Counted from the first letter of the stretch, positions 54,734 through 64,000 are shown. The stretch is DNA of 64,000 nucleotides from Singulisphaera acidiphila DSM 18658 (GCF_000242455.2 NC_019892.1:6892744-6956743); one strand, 5' to 3'. Numbers and translations: made by a program. Notes: generated from the letters alone by a model not told the origin.

Positions 54734-56266
54734 TTATTTCTCGAACATTTGTTCGACGGGAATGATTTTGACCTTCACGTCGTCGAGGGGGAATGCCTCG
54801 ATGACCTTGTCCTCGGTCAGGATGCTCTCGGGAGTCCCTTGGGTGTCGTAAGTGATCGGGGTCGGCTTGCCGGAGAGCAGGGTGTCACGGAGAGCCGGAG
54901 CATCCTGGGCAACGATCGCGACCTTGAAGCCGGGCTTTTTGAGGTGGCGGCGAACCGCGGCGTTGACTTGGTCGACGGTGATACTCGGAAGCCGGCGCGC
55001 GAACTCGGTGACGAGATCCTCACGATCGTAGAACTCGCCGTCCATTGCGTAGCCCAAGCGCCGTGAGAGAGTCTGCACCCAGAGCTTGCTGTAGTTGAGC
55101 AGGAACGAACGGGTCGCCTCGAAATCGGCGGGGGGGATGCCATTTTCGATGAGTCGGTCGAGTTCCCACAAGGCGCCTCGAAGCGCGAAGACCGACCGAT
55201 CGCGCGGGACCGGCCTGAGCCAGATCGTGAACGCTTGCTGGCGGCGAGGATTGTTCGGAACCGGGAAGGTGCTCATCCCTTCCTGGACGAAATCCTCGAT
55301 GTAGGAATAGTCTCCGTAGTTGAGCCCGCGCTTGCCGCGCAGGTCTTGCATCAGCTTGCCGTTGAACGTCCGATGCTCTCCGAGATACGAATTGGCGATC
55401 GCGAGCGCGTAGAAGTCGTCGTCGCGCCTCGTCACATTGAGGGGAAAGCCGAGCGAGATGGCGGTCGAATCGGCCGTCTTTTCCACGATCGTCACGTCGA
55501 GTCCACGAGGCGTCTCAGGATTCGGCAGTTCAGGCGGCGTCGCTCCCTCGGCCGGCAGTGAGGAGAGACTCTTGATCAGGCCGGGCAGAACAGCCTCGTC
55601 AGCCCCTCCGGCCACTCCCAGCTTGAGGGCACTTTTCGTGTAGTGGGATTTGTAGAACTGTTTGACATCGCCGATCGTGATTGCTTTCAGGCTCTCAACT
55701 GTGCCCCGGTCAACGTGGCCGTACGGTTGGTTCTTGTACAACTCCACCTGCAAGGTCCACTTGCCGAGTTCTTCGTCATTGCCGCCCCGCAGCGTCTTCG
55801 AGACGAAGTCGATCGCCTCGTTGCGGAGTCGCTCGAAGTCGTCGGCGGCGAACCGGGGGTTGGTGAGCATCGACGTGGCCAGCGCCGAGTAGGTGGCGAG
55901 GTTGTCGCGATGAATCTCGCCGGAAAAAACCGTCGTTTCCTTGAAGCAGGCCGAGGAGAGGGCCCCGGCGATCGGGTAGAACTTTTCGAGGATCTGGTCA
56001 TAGGTCAGATCCGTCGTTCCCCCTTCCGCAATCATCGCAGCAGTCAGGGCCGCGAGCCCCTCTTTACCGCGCGGGTCGTCTTGCGACCCTGCCCGGAAGA
56101 CGAACCGAATTGCGACCAGTGGAGTCGATTTCGACGGAAGGGAGAGGGAGGAAGGCTCCCCTTTGGCCGTGGACTTTACCGCGTCCTGGCTCAAGGCGTG
56201 GTCACCGAGCGGAAAAAGGGCGAGGGCCAGGATCCCGCCGAGCGTGGCGCGTCGGGTCGCGGTCAT
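54734..56266 (-). CDS. M16-family peptidase-like protein, catalytic site degenerate
   Basis: A protein of 510 aa. The N-terminal secretion signal (residues 1-28, LGGILALALFPLGDHALSQD) is followed by VAIRFVFRAGSQDDPRGKEG and LAALTAAMIAEGGTTDL. This aligns with the M16 inhibitor region, but the HxxEH zinc motif is missing; Ala and Leu stand at its position (about 72-77). The rest keeps the fold (YTKSALKLGVAGGADEAVL, LGEHRTFNGKLMQDLRGKRG). It is the partner of the active gene downstream in the pair, overlapping it by four bases, as in two-subunit bacterial M16 peptidases. Confidence 0.82.
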   Translation of the reverse strand: MTATRRATLGGILALALFPLGDHALSQDAVKSTAKGEPSSLSLPSKSTPLVAIRFVFRAGSQDDPRGKEGLAALTAAMIAEGGTTDLTYDQILEKFYPIAGALSSACFKETTVFSGEIHRDNLATYSALATSMLTNPRFAADDFERLRNEAIDFVSKTLRGGNDEELGKWTLQVELYKNQPYGHVDRGTVESLKAITIGDVKQFYKSHYTKSALKLGVAGGADEAVLPGLIKSLSSLPAEGATPPELPNPETPRGLDVTIVEKTADSTAISLGFPLNVTRRDDDFYALAIANSYLGEHRTFNGKLMQDLRGKRGLNYGDYSYIEDFVQEGMSTFPVPNNPRRQQAFTIWLRPVPRDRSVFALRGALWELDRLIENGIPPADFEATRSFLLNYSKLWVQTLSRRLGYAMDGEFYDREDLVTEFARRLPSITVDQVNAAVRRHLKKPGFKVAIVAQDAPALRDTLLSGKPTPITYDTQGTPESILTEDKVIEAFPLDDVKVKIIPVEQMFEK

Positions 56267-57609
56267 TTTGATTTCTCCGATTCGAGGATCACCACGGTCT
56301 GATTCGTCGGGGCGAAATAGCGGCCTGCGACCCGCTGTAGGTCATCGGGGGTGAGGCGGTCGTAGGCGGCGTAGCGTTCTTCCATCGAGTCGGGCCGGCC
56401 GGTGAGCGCGATTGACTCACTGACGGCCATGGCGATCGCGTCGGGACTGTCGAGCGAATTGGCAAACGCGTAGCGGAGGTGAGACTTGATGGCCTCGAGC
56501 CGAGCGACCGGGATTGGCGACTTGGCCGCTTCGGCCAGGGCGTCTTCGATCCGTTTGCGGACTGCGTCCAGATCCGCCGATTGTCGCACGCGAGCCACGA
56601 CGGTAAACATCGCCGGATCGCGTTTCAACTCGGCATCGGCCGCGAGGAGGACGACCTTTTGCTCGTCGAGAACGAGGCTCTTGTAGAGCGGGCTGGTCTC
56701 CCCAAAGACCCCTTGGGCGAGGGCTGAGAGTGCGGCGATGTCTTGGTTTCGGGGGTCGGCCGACGGAATGTGAAAACCGAGATAGAGGACCGGCAGCGTG
56801 GGCGACGGCCAGGTCAACCGCGCGGAGCGTGGCTCGGTTTGCTCGGGCTCGTCCGGAATCGTCACCGATGACTTGCCCCGTTCCCAGCCCCCATACTCCT
56901 TGCGGACCAGCGACATGAGGCGATCGTGATCGACGTCGCCGGCGACGATGATCGTGCAGTTCTCGGGCCGGTACCAACGGTCGAAGAACTTCTTGCTGTA
57001 GTCGAACTGATTCGGCATATCCTTGACGTCGGCCAGGAATCCGATCGTCGTATGCTTGTAGGTGTGCGTCGTATAGGCTTTATCCTGCATCGCTTCGTTG
57101 AGGATCAGGAACGGCGATGACGCACTCTTGTTGTATTCACCCAGGACGGCTCGCGCTTCCTTCTGGAAGTCGGCCTTGTCGTACTGGAGGTTGCGGAACC
57201 GATCGGCCTCGACCTCGACCACGGTGGGGAGTGCCGAGGAGGGGACCGTCATGTGGTAGCAGGTCCAGTCATCGGTCGTGAACGCGTTGGCATCCGCGCC
57301 CAGGGCCTTGACGACGCTCTGGTACTTCTCCTGCGGATACTTCTCCGTGCCGCGGAACATCATATGCTCGAAGAAGTGAGCGAAGCCGGACAGGCCTGGC
57401 TCAACCTCGTTGCGGGAGCCGGTTCGCACGACCGTGTAGTAGGCGATGATCCCGGGCGAATCGAACGGGACCGTGAGGACGGAGAGACCATTCTCGAGGT
57501 CCGTCCGCTGAGTGGGATAGGGGAAGATCTTTTCGGGCTTCGCCTCCTGGCCTATCGCGGGCGAAGCGATGAGCGAGAGGGTCAGCAGGATGAGACTTTG
57601 TAGGCGCAT
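56263..57609 (-). CDS. M16-family zinc peptidase, active subunit
   Basis: A protein of 448 aa. The signal peptide (LQSLILLTLSLIASPAIGQE) is followed by the inverted zinc motif His78-Phe-Phe-Glu81-His82 (GFAHFFEHMMFRG) and the third ligand Glu158 76 residues later (AVLGEYN), just as in pitrilysin-like enzymes. It is exported and probably acts in the periplasm on small proteins or peptides. Its stop overlaps the start of the degenerate partner, so the two are coupled. Confidence 0.9.
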   Translation of the reverse strand: MRLQSLILLTLSLIASPAIGQEAKPEKIFPYPTQRTDLENGLSVLTVPFDSPGIIAYYTVVRTGSRNEVEPGLSGFAHFFEHMMFRGTEKYPQEKYQSVVKALGADANAFTTDDWTCYHMTVPSSALPTVVEVEADRFRNLQYDKADFQKEARAVLGEYNKSASSPFLILNEAMQDKAYTTHTYKHTTIGFLADVKDMPNQFDYSKKFFDRWYRPENCTIIVAGDVDHDRLMSLVRKEYGGWERGKSSVTIPDEPEQTEPRSARLTWPSPTLPVLYLGFHIPSADPRNQDIAALSALAQGVFGETSPLYKSLVLDEQKVVLLAADAELKRDPAMFTVVARVRQSADLDAVRKRIEDALAEAAKSPIPVARLEAIKSHLRYAFANSLDSPDAIAMAVSESIALTGRPDSMEERYAAYDRLTPDDLQRVAGRYFAPTNQTVVILESEKSK

Positions 57610-57712
57610 CGTTTGCTCCTTTGGGGACAGCGCAGGCGGGCGTCTTTGGGCTAGGCTTGGTCCTCGTCATCGTGCCCCGATGAGCCCGCCCTCGCATTCC
57701 CGAGCTCGGGGT

Positions 57713-58768
57713 TCAACGTGAATCGAACGTCCGCGTCGGTCCATCCTCGCCGAATTTTACGGAGAATTTGCCGCCGTCGGGGGTGACGTGAACATGAATG
57801 AACTGGCCGCCGGCCGGGTCGGTATTGGCGATCAGGGCCGGGTCGGTGTTGTCGTCCGCGCTGGTCGCCGCGTTCTTGTGAAGCTGATAGGCGGCCTTGA
57901 TCGACGGGATCGTCTTCAAGCGCTGGACCGTCGCGGCGTCTCCCCCTTTTCTGGGACCGTTGTTCATGATCGTCACGGTGGGGGCGATCGTCTGGAGCAG
58001 GGTCGGGTGATTGGAGATCGAGAGCCCGTGGTGCGTAACCTGATAGAGGTCGATCGGGCCGACTCGGTCGACGGGGCAGACGAGGGCTTTCTCGACGTTC
58101 CAAGTCAGGTCGCCACAGTCAAGAAAGTCGAACTGGCCCATGCGGATCCGGAAAGCGAGGCTGCGCGCGTTATCGCTCGGGTCAACCTCCAGGTCGGGCG
58201 GGGCCGATTCACTCAACGGATTGAGCGGCCCGGTAGGGGTTGGGATGACCTGTCCGCCCGAGGCGAGGACAAGCATCGAAACATTCCCCTTGAGGGGGAC
58301 CGTGTCTCCGGCCTTCAACGACTTTCGCCGCCCGGCGCTCGCCTTGAGATAAGCGATCCCGGCCGGGTCGTTCGGCTTCGGTCCGTCGGGATAGGCGGCT
58401 TTGTCGTTGTCGGGGGCGTTGGGGTCGGGAAGACCGCGATCCCAGAACTGCTCGATGTGCACCCGCTTTGCCAGTCCTTCAACACCACCGAAATGGTCGG
58501 CATGCCAATGCGTGGTCATCAAGTGGTCGAGTTGATCGAGCTTGGCCACGTTTTTCAAGACGTGCTCGATTCGTTTCGGGTCGCGGTCCTCGAAGCCACG
58601 CCAACCCGAGTCGAGGAGGATCGACTCCCGTTCGGGGGTGACCACCAAGGTGGCGGCGCCGCCTTGCATGTCGATGAAGTAGATGTCGAGATCACCCGAC
58701 GGCTTGTCCGCCCCGAGCAGCAAGCCCACCGCCAGAACCGCACTGATGTTTCGAAGCCAAGGCCGCAT
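57713..58768 (-). CDS. Secreted metallo-beta-lactamase-fold hydrolase
   Basis: A protein of 351 aa. The N-terminal signal (about 1-22) is followed by DLDIYFIDMQGGAATLVVTP and TTHWHADHFGG, the HxHxDH motif that binds two zinc ions. Other ligands are in DCGDLTW and YQVTHHGLSISNHP. The family resembles ComEC-type extracellular hydrolases (competence metallohydrolase domain), though it is a single-domain secreted protein. The substrate is unknown. It is downstream of the amidohydrolase giant and in the same direction, separated by 210 bases. Confidence 0.82.
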   Translation of the reverse strand: MRPWLRNISAVLAVGLLLGADKPSGDLDIYFIDMQGGAATLVVTPERESILLDSGWRGFEDRDPKRIEHVLKNVAKLDQLDHLMTTHWHADHFGGVEGLAKRVHIEQFWDRGLPDPNAPDNDKAAYPDGPKPNDPAGIAYLKASAGRRKSLKAGDTVPLKGNVSMLVLASGGQVIPTPTGPLNPLSESAPPDLEVDPSDNARSLAFRIRMGQFDFLDCGDLTWNVEKALVCPVDRVGPIDLYQVTHHGLSISNHPTLLQTIAPTVTIMNNGPRKGGDAATVQRLKTIPSIKAAYQLHKNAATSADDNTDPALIANTDPAGGQFIHVHVTPDGGKFSVKFGEDGPTRTFDSR

Positions 58769-58978
58769 CGATCTTGCTCCTGCGTTCGAGGATCAAAGGT
58801 CAGGGATCAGCCTGTCTGATCATTCATCCAACATCCAAGTCACGCCAGGCTTGCCCGTTGCCCCTTGAGCAAGGTGCAATCAGCAAGAACAGGGCGCGGC
58901 GGGACGCTTTCCGTTTGGCTTCCGACTGAAATTTGTACGATCACCGCGGCACGACTCACAACCTTCGTCCTGTCCCAT

Positions 58979-61900
58979 TCATTCCTGACCCGAGGGGACG
59001 CTGGTTGCGGGAGGAGTGGCGACGGAAGGGGCCGGAGCAGCCGGAGTCTTCGGGGTGTCGATCCCGAGGATCGCCGTCCCCGCGCGAACTTCGGCGAGCC
59101 GACGGCGGTACTTTTCGTAGAGAATGGTGTGACGACTCTCAGGATCGATTGGCTTACCGTCCAGGAAGATCGCCTTGACCTCGGTCGTCGGCTGGAGCAG
59201 GTGGCCGGCGGTGATGATGAGATCCGCCCGCTTGCCGGTCTCAAGCGACCCCACCTGCTCGGCGACCCCGAGAATTTGCGCGGGGGCGAGAGTCACGGCC
59301 TTGAGCGCCTCGGCTTCGGGGAGGCCAAAGGCGACCGCGATCGCCGCTTCGTAAGGGAGGTTGCGTGACGCCGTCGCCTGTTGCGCCCCGGTCGGATTGG
59401 ATCGGATCGCGAAGCTCACGCCGGCTTCGTGCAGGCGGGCCGGATTCGCGTAGGGAGCATCGTAGGGATCGCTCGGTTCACCCGGGGTTCGAAGCGTTCC
59501 GCCGATCAGGACGGGCACCTTGGCTGTCTTCAAGGCGTCGGCAACTTTCCAGGCGTCGGCGCCCCCCGAGATGATCGCTTTGAGCTTCAGGGTGCCGGCG
59601 ATCTTGAGGGCATCAAGAATCTCCGTGCGGTGCTCGGCGTGGAAGATCACCGGCTTCCGGCCCTTGGCATACGGCACGAGTGCGGCGAGGCGAAGGTCGG
59701 GGGCAGGGGCCTCGGCCTGTTTCTCCTTGGAGTCGCTGAGCACCTTGTCGTAATCAAGGGCACGGTGGAATTCCTCCACGATCAACTCAATCTGTTCGGC
59801 TCGCTTCTTGATCGGGTCGGGGCCCTCGCGCCGAGCGACGCCCGGTCCTTCAATCTCAGGAGGGACGTGGCGGGGGATCGTCACGTGCAAGGCCACGGGG
59901 TCGGCAATGACCATCTCGCGGGGCACCCAGCCGTTGAGTTGGATGACGCAACCCTGGCCTGCGATGAGGCCTCCCGACGGTTGGACATAGGCGCTCAGGA
60001 TTCCGTTGGCCCTTGATACCGGAATAATCTCACTGTCGGGGTGGAGCGCGGTGCTGGTGCGAAGCTCGGGCTCGAACTGGGCCGAATCGGCGTCATCCTG
60101 GGTTTCGGGGAGGCTATTCACCTCAAAGACGCCGAGTCGAGTCCCTGCGTCCACCATGCCTGGCCAGATGTCGAGACCTTGGAGATTAATCGTCTGGGCC
60201 GACGAGGGAACCATTGTTTCGGCGTCTCCCACTGCGCTGATCTTGCCTTCGCTGATGACCAGGGTGCCGTTCGGGATGTCCGGGCCGCTGATCGGATGGA
60301 TCGAAGCGCCGACCAGAGCGTAGACCTCTTTCGGGTTGCGCGGAATGTCCAGGACTCGCGCCCGCGCCTCGCTGCTCGAGGTCGGCATCGTTTTGTGATC
60401 GCCGGGTCGCAACGCAAACTTGCCGTTCTTCTCGGAGCGTTGAAACCAGACCTCTCCGTCAATCAGGGCCAGCTCGCATCGCGCAAACGCGTCGAGTGGG
60501 TGCGCGTTGAAGAGCGAGATGTCGGCATCTTTGCCCACCTCGATCGAGCCGAGCCGGTCCTGGAGCCCGAGTTCCCGAGCGGGGTTGATCGTGATCATCG
60601 CCAGGGCTTGCCCCTCGGTCGCTCCGCCGTACTTGACCATCTTGGCGGTTTCGAGGTTGAGGTGCCGGATCAGCTCTTCGCTGTCGCTCTTGATGGAGAC
60701 GGAGACTCCCGCCTCGGCCATCAACGCGGCGTTGTAGGGGATGGCGTCGAACGCTTCGACTTTGTAGGCCCACCAGTCGGAGAAGGTCGAGGCGGTGGCA
60801 CCATGGGCGGCGATCTCCGGGGCGATCTTGTAACCCTCGAGCACGTGCTGAAGCGACTGGACTCGCACGCCATGGCGAGCGGCGACGCGCATCAGCATCA
60901 GGATCTCATCGCTGCGGTAGCAATGACTGTGGATCTTGATCGAGCCGTCGAGCACTCGTGCCAGCGCCTCGAGCCGGAGATCACGGCGCGGCGGCAGAAC
61001 CGACTTGTCCGCTGCCTTGGCCGCCTCGAACGCCTTCCACTGCTCCTGGTAAACGCGTGCTTCCTGAAAGGCTCGGTCGATCGTTGCTTCGACCCCCATG
61101 CGCGTGTTCGGAAACCGCCCTGGGTTGCGCGTGACGTTTTCTCCGAGGGCGAACTTGACCCCTTGCGGGGCATCTTTGAGGATCAGGTCACGCGCCGGTT
61201 GGCGGTACTTCAGCTTGATCACGGCGTCCTGGCCGCCGATCGTGTCGGCCGATCCGTGAAGGATCCTCGCGGTCGTCGTTCCTCCCGCGAGGGCCCGGTA
61301 GATCGCCGGATCATTCCCCGTGATAACGTCCTTGATGCGCACCTCGGGGACCACCGAGAGACTCCACTCGTTGCTCCCCCCTTGGATGGCGATATGCGAG
61401 TGGGAGTCGATAATCCCGGGCATCGCCACCAGGCCGGTGGCGTCGATGACGGTCACTCCCTCGGGCGCAGCCAGGTCTGGTCCCACCGCGGCAATCTTGC
61501 CGTTTTGGACCAGGATCGACCCCTTGGCGATCGTCCCTTCCTTGGCGATGGTCAGGATGGTCGCGTCCTTGATCAGGACGTTCCCCTTGGTCTCGAGCTT
61601 TGGCTTGCGGTTGTGGTCGAATTCGGTGGCGACGTCGAGAAAAGGGGTTTGCGACGGCTGGTCCTCGATCGTTTTGGGGGCGGGAGGAGGCGTTGCGGCC
61701 TTCGGTGTGGCTTCCGCTTTGGCCGTTTCCTTGGGCTTTGCCTCTTCGGCCTTCGGTTTCGGTGTTTCGCCTCTCGCTTCAGGGCGTGGCGTGGCTGGCT
61801 TCGACTCCGGATCCGCCTTCTTGGAGACGCTGTTCTTTTCGACCTCGAACTTGGCGCCGTCGACCAGGACGTAGCGGACCTTGGCCTCGTCTTCCCCGAA

Positions 61901-63271
61901 GGGGGCCGAAAGGACCACGAGGTGTCCGAGCTTGCCTGGCTCGAGGGTTCCCAGCAGCGAATCCAACCCTGCGATCTGTGCGGCGCCTTGCGTCAGGGCG
62001 TCGAGCGCTGTCTCGGGCGACAGGCCAGCGGCAATCAGCTTGCGGAGTTGTCCGGGGAAATGCTCGGCCTTGGCGAGGCCGTCGCTCGCCAAGGCGAATC
62101 GCACGCCGGCTTTTGCAAGGACTTGCGCCGTGTCCACCTGCTCCTTCCAACGCGTGGCCCGAGCGATGAGGGCCTGGTACGGCTCGGTGCGATCGGCAAG
62201 GTCTCGTTTGCGGTAGTCTGACTCCGACGGAACCTTCGGTTCATCGGGAAAGTCGAGTCGCAAGACGACCGGGACGTTCAGCGCCTTGAGTCGATCGACC
62301 ACCTTGCTCGCTTCGCGTCCGCCGACGATTACGGCCGTCGTGCCGAACTCCTCGGCCAGATCCAAGGCCCGATGGATCTCATCCTGGGAGTTCGCTTCCC
62401 ACCAGACGGGAAGAGTCTTGGTTCGGGCCGCCTGGAGCGCATCGAGCGCGGGGTCGTAGAGGAACCGGGGAGTACCCGCCTTCGGATTTGCCTTCAAGGC
62501 GTGCTGGTGCTCGGCATCGAGCATTGCCTGGCGAAGATGAGCAACCACCCCCATCAAGACCGAAGGGTAGCGTCCGAGCGATCGGAGCCGAATCGAGGGA
62601 GCCGCATGATCGTCGTCGGGATTTGCGGGGGCCGGTTCGAACGGGGCGCGGAGGTTGATGTGAAGTGCGATCGGGGAGCGCACGATCACCTCGCGGCGCG
62701 GCCCTCCGCTGGTGCTGATCAGGGCACTCTGCCCGGTCGCGATCGCCCCGGCAGGCGCAGCGAGTAGATCCGTAAATCCCAGCTTTCGCCGCTCTGCAGC
62801 CTGGGATTCGCTGAGGCTGAATGCCGAGGCCACCTCAAATTCGGGGGTCAGTCCGTTACGGTTGTCCTCGGGTGTCCGCGCCAGGGCGGACTCCTTGTAA
62901 TCGATCGACCGGCCTGCACCCGACCGCGACCGCACGGTGTTGGGAGATTGCCCGATGGTCGTGAAGAGATCAATGAACCCAGGGTAAACGACGAGCCCCT
63001 TGCCATCGATCGTCTCGGCGTCGAGCGGGATGGCGATCTTGTCGCTGGGACCGACCGCGTCGATTCGCCCGTCGCGAACCACGATGGTTCCGTTCTCAAT
63101 CGTATTATTGTCCGGCCCGGCGACGATCTTGGCCCCTTGGATCGCCGTGGCGGCGGGCCGGTAACCGATCGGATCGTCGGCCGAAATGAGCGGAGTGGCT
63201 GCGAGGATGGTCGCAACCGTACCGAGGACGGAAATGCGGACCCAGAGCCGAATCCGAGCGGCGCTCGTCAT
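58979..63271 (-). CDS. 1430-aa secreted protein of three amidohydrolase modules
   Basis: The start at 63271 has GGGAG ten bases upstream; a longer frame to 63355 lacks a signal peptide at its start. A signal peptide (1-30) is followed by module 1 (c. 40-490), whose VVYPGFIDLFTTIGQ lacks the HxH. A Lys/Pro/Ala linker (c. 495-545) follows, and then module 2 (c. 570-960) with intact metal ligands: His624-x-His626 (GIIDSHSHIAI), His781, His809 and an Asp in SVSIKSDSEE. Module 3 (c. 965-1400) has LDIWPGMVDAGTRLG, again without HxH. All three show the family's composite beta-sandwich ends (GTLEPGKLGHLVV, SIEVGKDADISL, SLETGKRADLII). Confidence 0.85.
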   Translation of the reverse strand: MTSAARIRLWVRISVLGTVATILAATPLISADDPIGYRPAATAIQGAKIVAGPDNNTIENGTIVVRDGRIDAVGPSDKIAIPLDAETIDGKGLVVYPGFIDLFTTIGQSPNTVRSRSGAGRSIDYKESALARTPEDNRNGLTPEFEVASAFSLSESQAAERRKLGFTDLLAAPAGAIATGQSALISTSGGPRREVIVRSPIALHINLRAPFEPAPANPDDDHAAPSIRLRSLGRYPSVLMGVVAHLRQAMLDAEHQHALKANPKAGTPRFLYDPALDALQAARTKTLPVWWEANSQDEIHRALDLAEEFGTTAVIVGGREASKVVDRLKALNVPVVLRLDFPDEPKVPSESDYRKRDLADRTEPYQALIARATRWKEQVDTAQVLAKAGVRFALASDGLAKAEHFPGQLRKLIAAGLSPETALDALTQGAAQIAGLDSLLGTLEPGKLGHLVVLSAPFGEDEAKVRYVLVDGAKFEVEKNSVSKKADPESKPATPRPEARGETPKPKAEEAKPKETAKAEATPKAATPPPAPKTIEDQPSQTPFLDVATEFDHNRKPKLETKGNVLIKDATILTIAKEGTIAKGSILVQNGKIAAVGPDLAAPEGVTVIDATGLVAMPGIIDSHSHIAIQGGSNEWSLSVVPEVRIKDVITGNDPAIYRALAGGTTTARILHGSADTIGGQDAVIKLKYRQPARDLILKDAPQGVKFALGENVTRNPGRFPNTRMGVEATIDRAFQEARVYQEQWKAFEAAKAADKSVLPPRRDLRLEALARVLDGSIKIHSHCYRSDEILMLMRVAARHGVRVQSLQHVLEGYKIAPEIAAHGATASTFSDWWAYKVEAFDAIPYNAALMAEAGVSVSIKSDSEELIRHLNLETAKMVKYGGATEGQALAMITINPARELGLQDRLGSIEVGKDADISLFNAHPLDAFARCELALIDGEVWFQRSEKNGKFALRPGDHKTMPTSSSEARARVLDIPRNPKEVYALVGASIHPISGPDIPNGTLVISEGKISAVGDAETMVPSSAQTINLQGLDIWPGMVDAGTRLGVFEVNSLPETQDDADSAQFEPELRTSTALHPDSEIIPVSRANGILSAYVQPSGGLIAGQGCVIQLNGWVPREMVIADPVALHVTIPRHVPPEIEGPGVARREGPDPIKKRAEQIELIVEEFHRALDYDKVLSDSKEKQAEAPAPDLRLAALVPYAKGRKPVIFHAEHRTEILDALKIAGTLKLKAIISGGADAWKVADALKTAKVPVLIGGTLRTPGEPSDPYDAPYANPARLHEAGVSFAIRSNPTGAQQATASRNLPYEAAIAVAFGLPEAEALKAVTLAPAQILGVAEQVGSLETGKRADLIITAGHLLQPTTEVKAIFLDGKPIDPESRHTILYEKYRRRLAEVRAGTAILGIDTPKTPAAPAPSVATPPATSVPSGQE

Positions 63272-63865
63272 CACAAATGACTCCCAAGGCGAACGGCGTC
63301 GGGAATATAGAGTTCGGCTAAGCTCGTTCCGGAGAGGTGGAAGAGAGCCGCGCAACGGAGAGATCGAGTCTGCAAAGATTCGCGATTTCCGTTGCAGATC
63401 CTTGCTCCTACCGTCATATCATCTCCGACCCACCACGGGCAAGGGTGCGGCCTACTCACTTCCGTCGGGAATTTTCTGAGTCCTTTCTCGTTCTTTTGAC
63501 GATGTTGGGTCGAAAGAAAGAAGAGGGAAAGCGTTCGTTACTCAACAAAACCGCGCCGATCGACGAAGAGTATCGTCGAGGCCGCTAAGCTTTGCTCCCT
63601 ACGGATCGACTGTGTCCACACGGGCCACTGACTTCTGGAGTTGCGGCCGAACGATACCGTTTGCAAATGAACAGGACGATGTGGCGCAATTCCGCACGAA
63701 AGTCGAGGTTTCCGAGCCGTTTATAGTGGGACGGTCAAACCGTTCTAATCGAATTAAACAGCAGACACGACCTAGATTGTCCACGGTTCTTATTTTGACT
63801 ACGCGCTGGGACTGGCTACACTTGACTGTTCATTCGGACCGTGCCCCTGAGTGTGGTATTGCCTC
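63272..63865. other. Intergenic region, 594 bases, no gene supported
   Basis: The short plus frame at 63337-63588 overlaps other frames, has no ribosome site and is judged noise. GGACGGTCAAACCGTTC around 63730-63746 is a small inverted repeat of unknown role. Confidence 0.4.
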
Positions 63866-64000
63866 ATGACACTGCTTCTTCCACGGGTTATGGCGGTTGC
63901 TCCGAGCGGACAGCGCGATTCTGGCGTCGTGGTGGCCGCATGTCGGGCGGGTGCGATGGGGATCCTCGATCGCGGGTTCGATTTCCGCGCCGAGGTCGAT
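63866..64000 (+). CDS. Start of a large protein, N-terminus like nitronate monooxygenase/FabK barrel (truncated by window end)
   Basis: Only 45 residues are visible: MTLLLPRVMAVAPSGQRDSG, then VVVAACRAGAMGILDRGF. The pattern Pro-x-Val...Ala-Ala...Ala-Gly-Ala-x-Gly-Ile is like the first strand and helix of nitronate monooxygenase / enoyl reductase barrels. In some planctomycetes such a domain opens giant polyketide synthases; that is an inference from memory and cannot be tested within the window. No clear ribosome site precedes the ATG. Confidence 0.4.
   Translation, partial: MTLLLPRVMAVAPSGQRDSGVVVAACRAGAMGILDRGFDFRAEVD

Noticed and set aside
60041..62221. 726-aa open frame on the plus strand
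   Set aside because: Antisense to the triple amidohydrolase. Repetitive composition, no recognisable domain, no ribosome site.

Overview
The window is a 64 kb chromosomal segment of a high-GC bacterium. Its gene content suggests a planctomycete, probably of the Isosphaera/Singulisphaera type. The grounds are the many short secreted or family-less proteins, frequent GTG/TTG starts, a fused NuoB-NuoC-NuoD protein, TPR-rich proteins and long intergenic repeats. This assignment is an inference, since no rRNA lies in the window. There is no prophage, CRISPR array or intact insertion sequence.

Region 1 (1-14.1 kb): a truncated queE (7-deazaguanine pathway), a secreted TPR-peroxiredoxin, a sulfotransferase, purE-purK, a DEAD-box helicase with a possible coupled leader ORF, and a minus-strand batA-batB/C-batD cluster. 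Three small plus-strand ORFs then end in a perfect 22-bp terminator hairpin. Region 2 (14.3-21.6 kb): an ECF sigma factor with a zinc-finger anti-sigma factor, a 593-aa secreted protein, an AlkD-like HEAT protein enclosed by an inverted pair of 45-bp repeats, a methyltransferase, and a GNAT / release-factor-like pair. Region 3 (22-26 kb): an envelope glycoconjugate operon with a flippase-like membrane protein, a polyprenyl-phosphate-type GT2 enzyme and a GT-C-like membrane protein, coupled by ATGA overlaps. A gene-poor 1.5 kb stretch with a 121-bp-period tandem repeat follows.

Region 4 (27.5-36.4 kb): a potassium-uptake operon, [small membrane ORF]-kdpF-kdpA-kdpB-kdpC. It is followed by a KdpD-like protein with only the KdpD-N and USP domains, a separate HAMP-PAS histidine kinase, and a receiver-TPR protein without a DNA-binding domain. 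The classical KdpD/KdpE pair is thus taken apart. Region 5 (36.4-39.3 kb): tRNA-Phe, two tRNA-Ile(GAT), an acidic-tailed protein, a single-domain response regulator and a small membrane protein.

Region 6 (39.6-48.9 kb): a complex I operon, nuoBCD (one polypeptide)-nuoI-unknown-nuoA-nuoH-nuoJ-nuoK-nuoN. Subunits E, F, G, L and M are absent from this locus. Region 7 (48.9-54.4 kb): a compound palindromic repeat element, a FAD oxidoreductase with a clear terminator, and a three-gene minus-strand operon (enolase-superfamily racemase, M20 hydrolase, GNAT acyltransferase). That operon matches the N-succinylamino-acid racemase pathway for irreversible D- to L-amino acid conversion.

Region 8 (54.7-64 kb): a degenerate/active pair of M16 peptidases, a secreted metallo-beta-lactamase-fold hydrolase, a 1430-aa secreted protein made of three amidohydrolase modules of which only the middle one keeps metal ligands, and the start of a gene cut by the window end.

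Most starts were chosen from Shine-Dalgarno spacing. All family calls come from reading motifs, with no database search.
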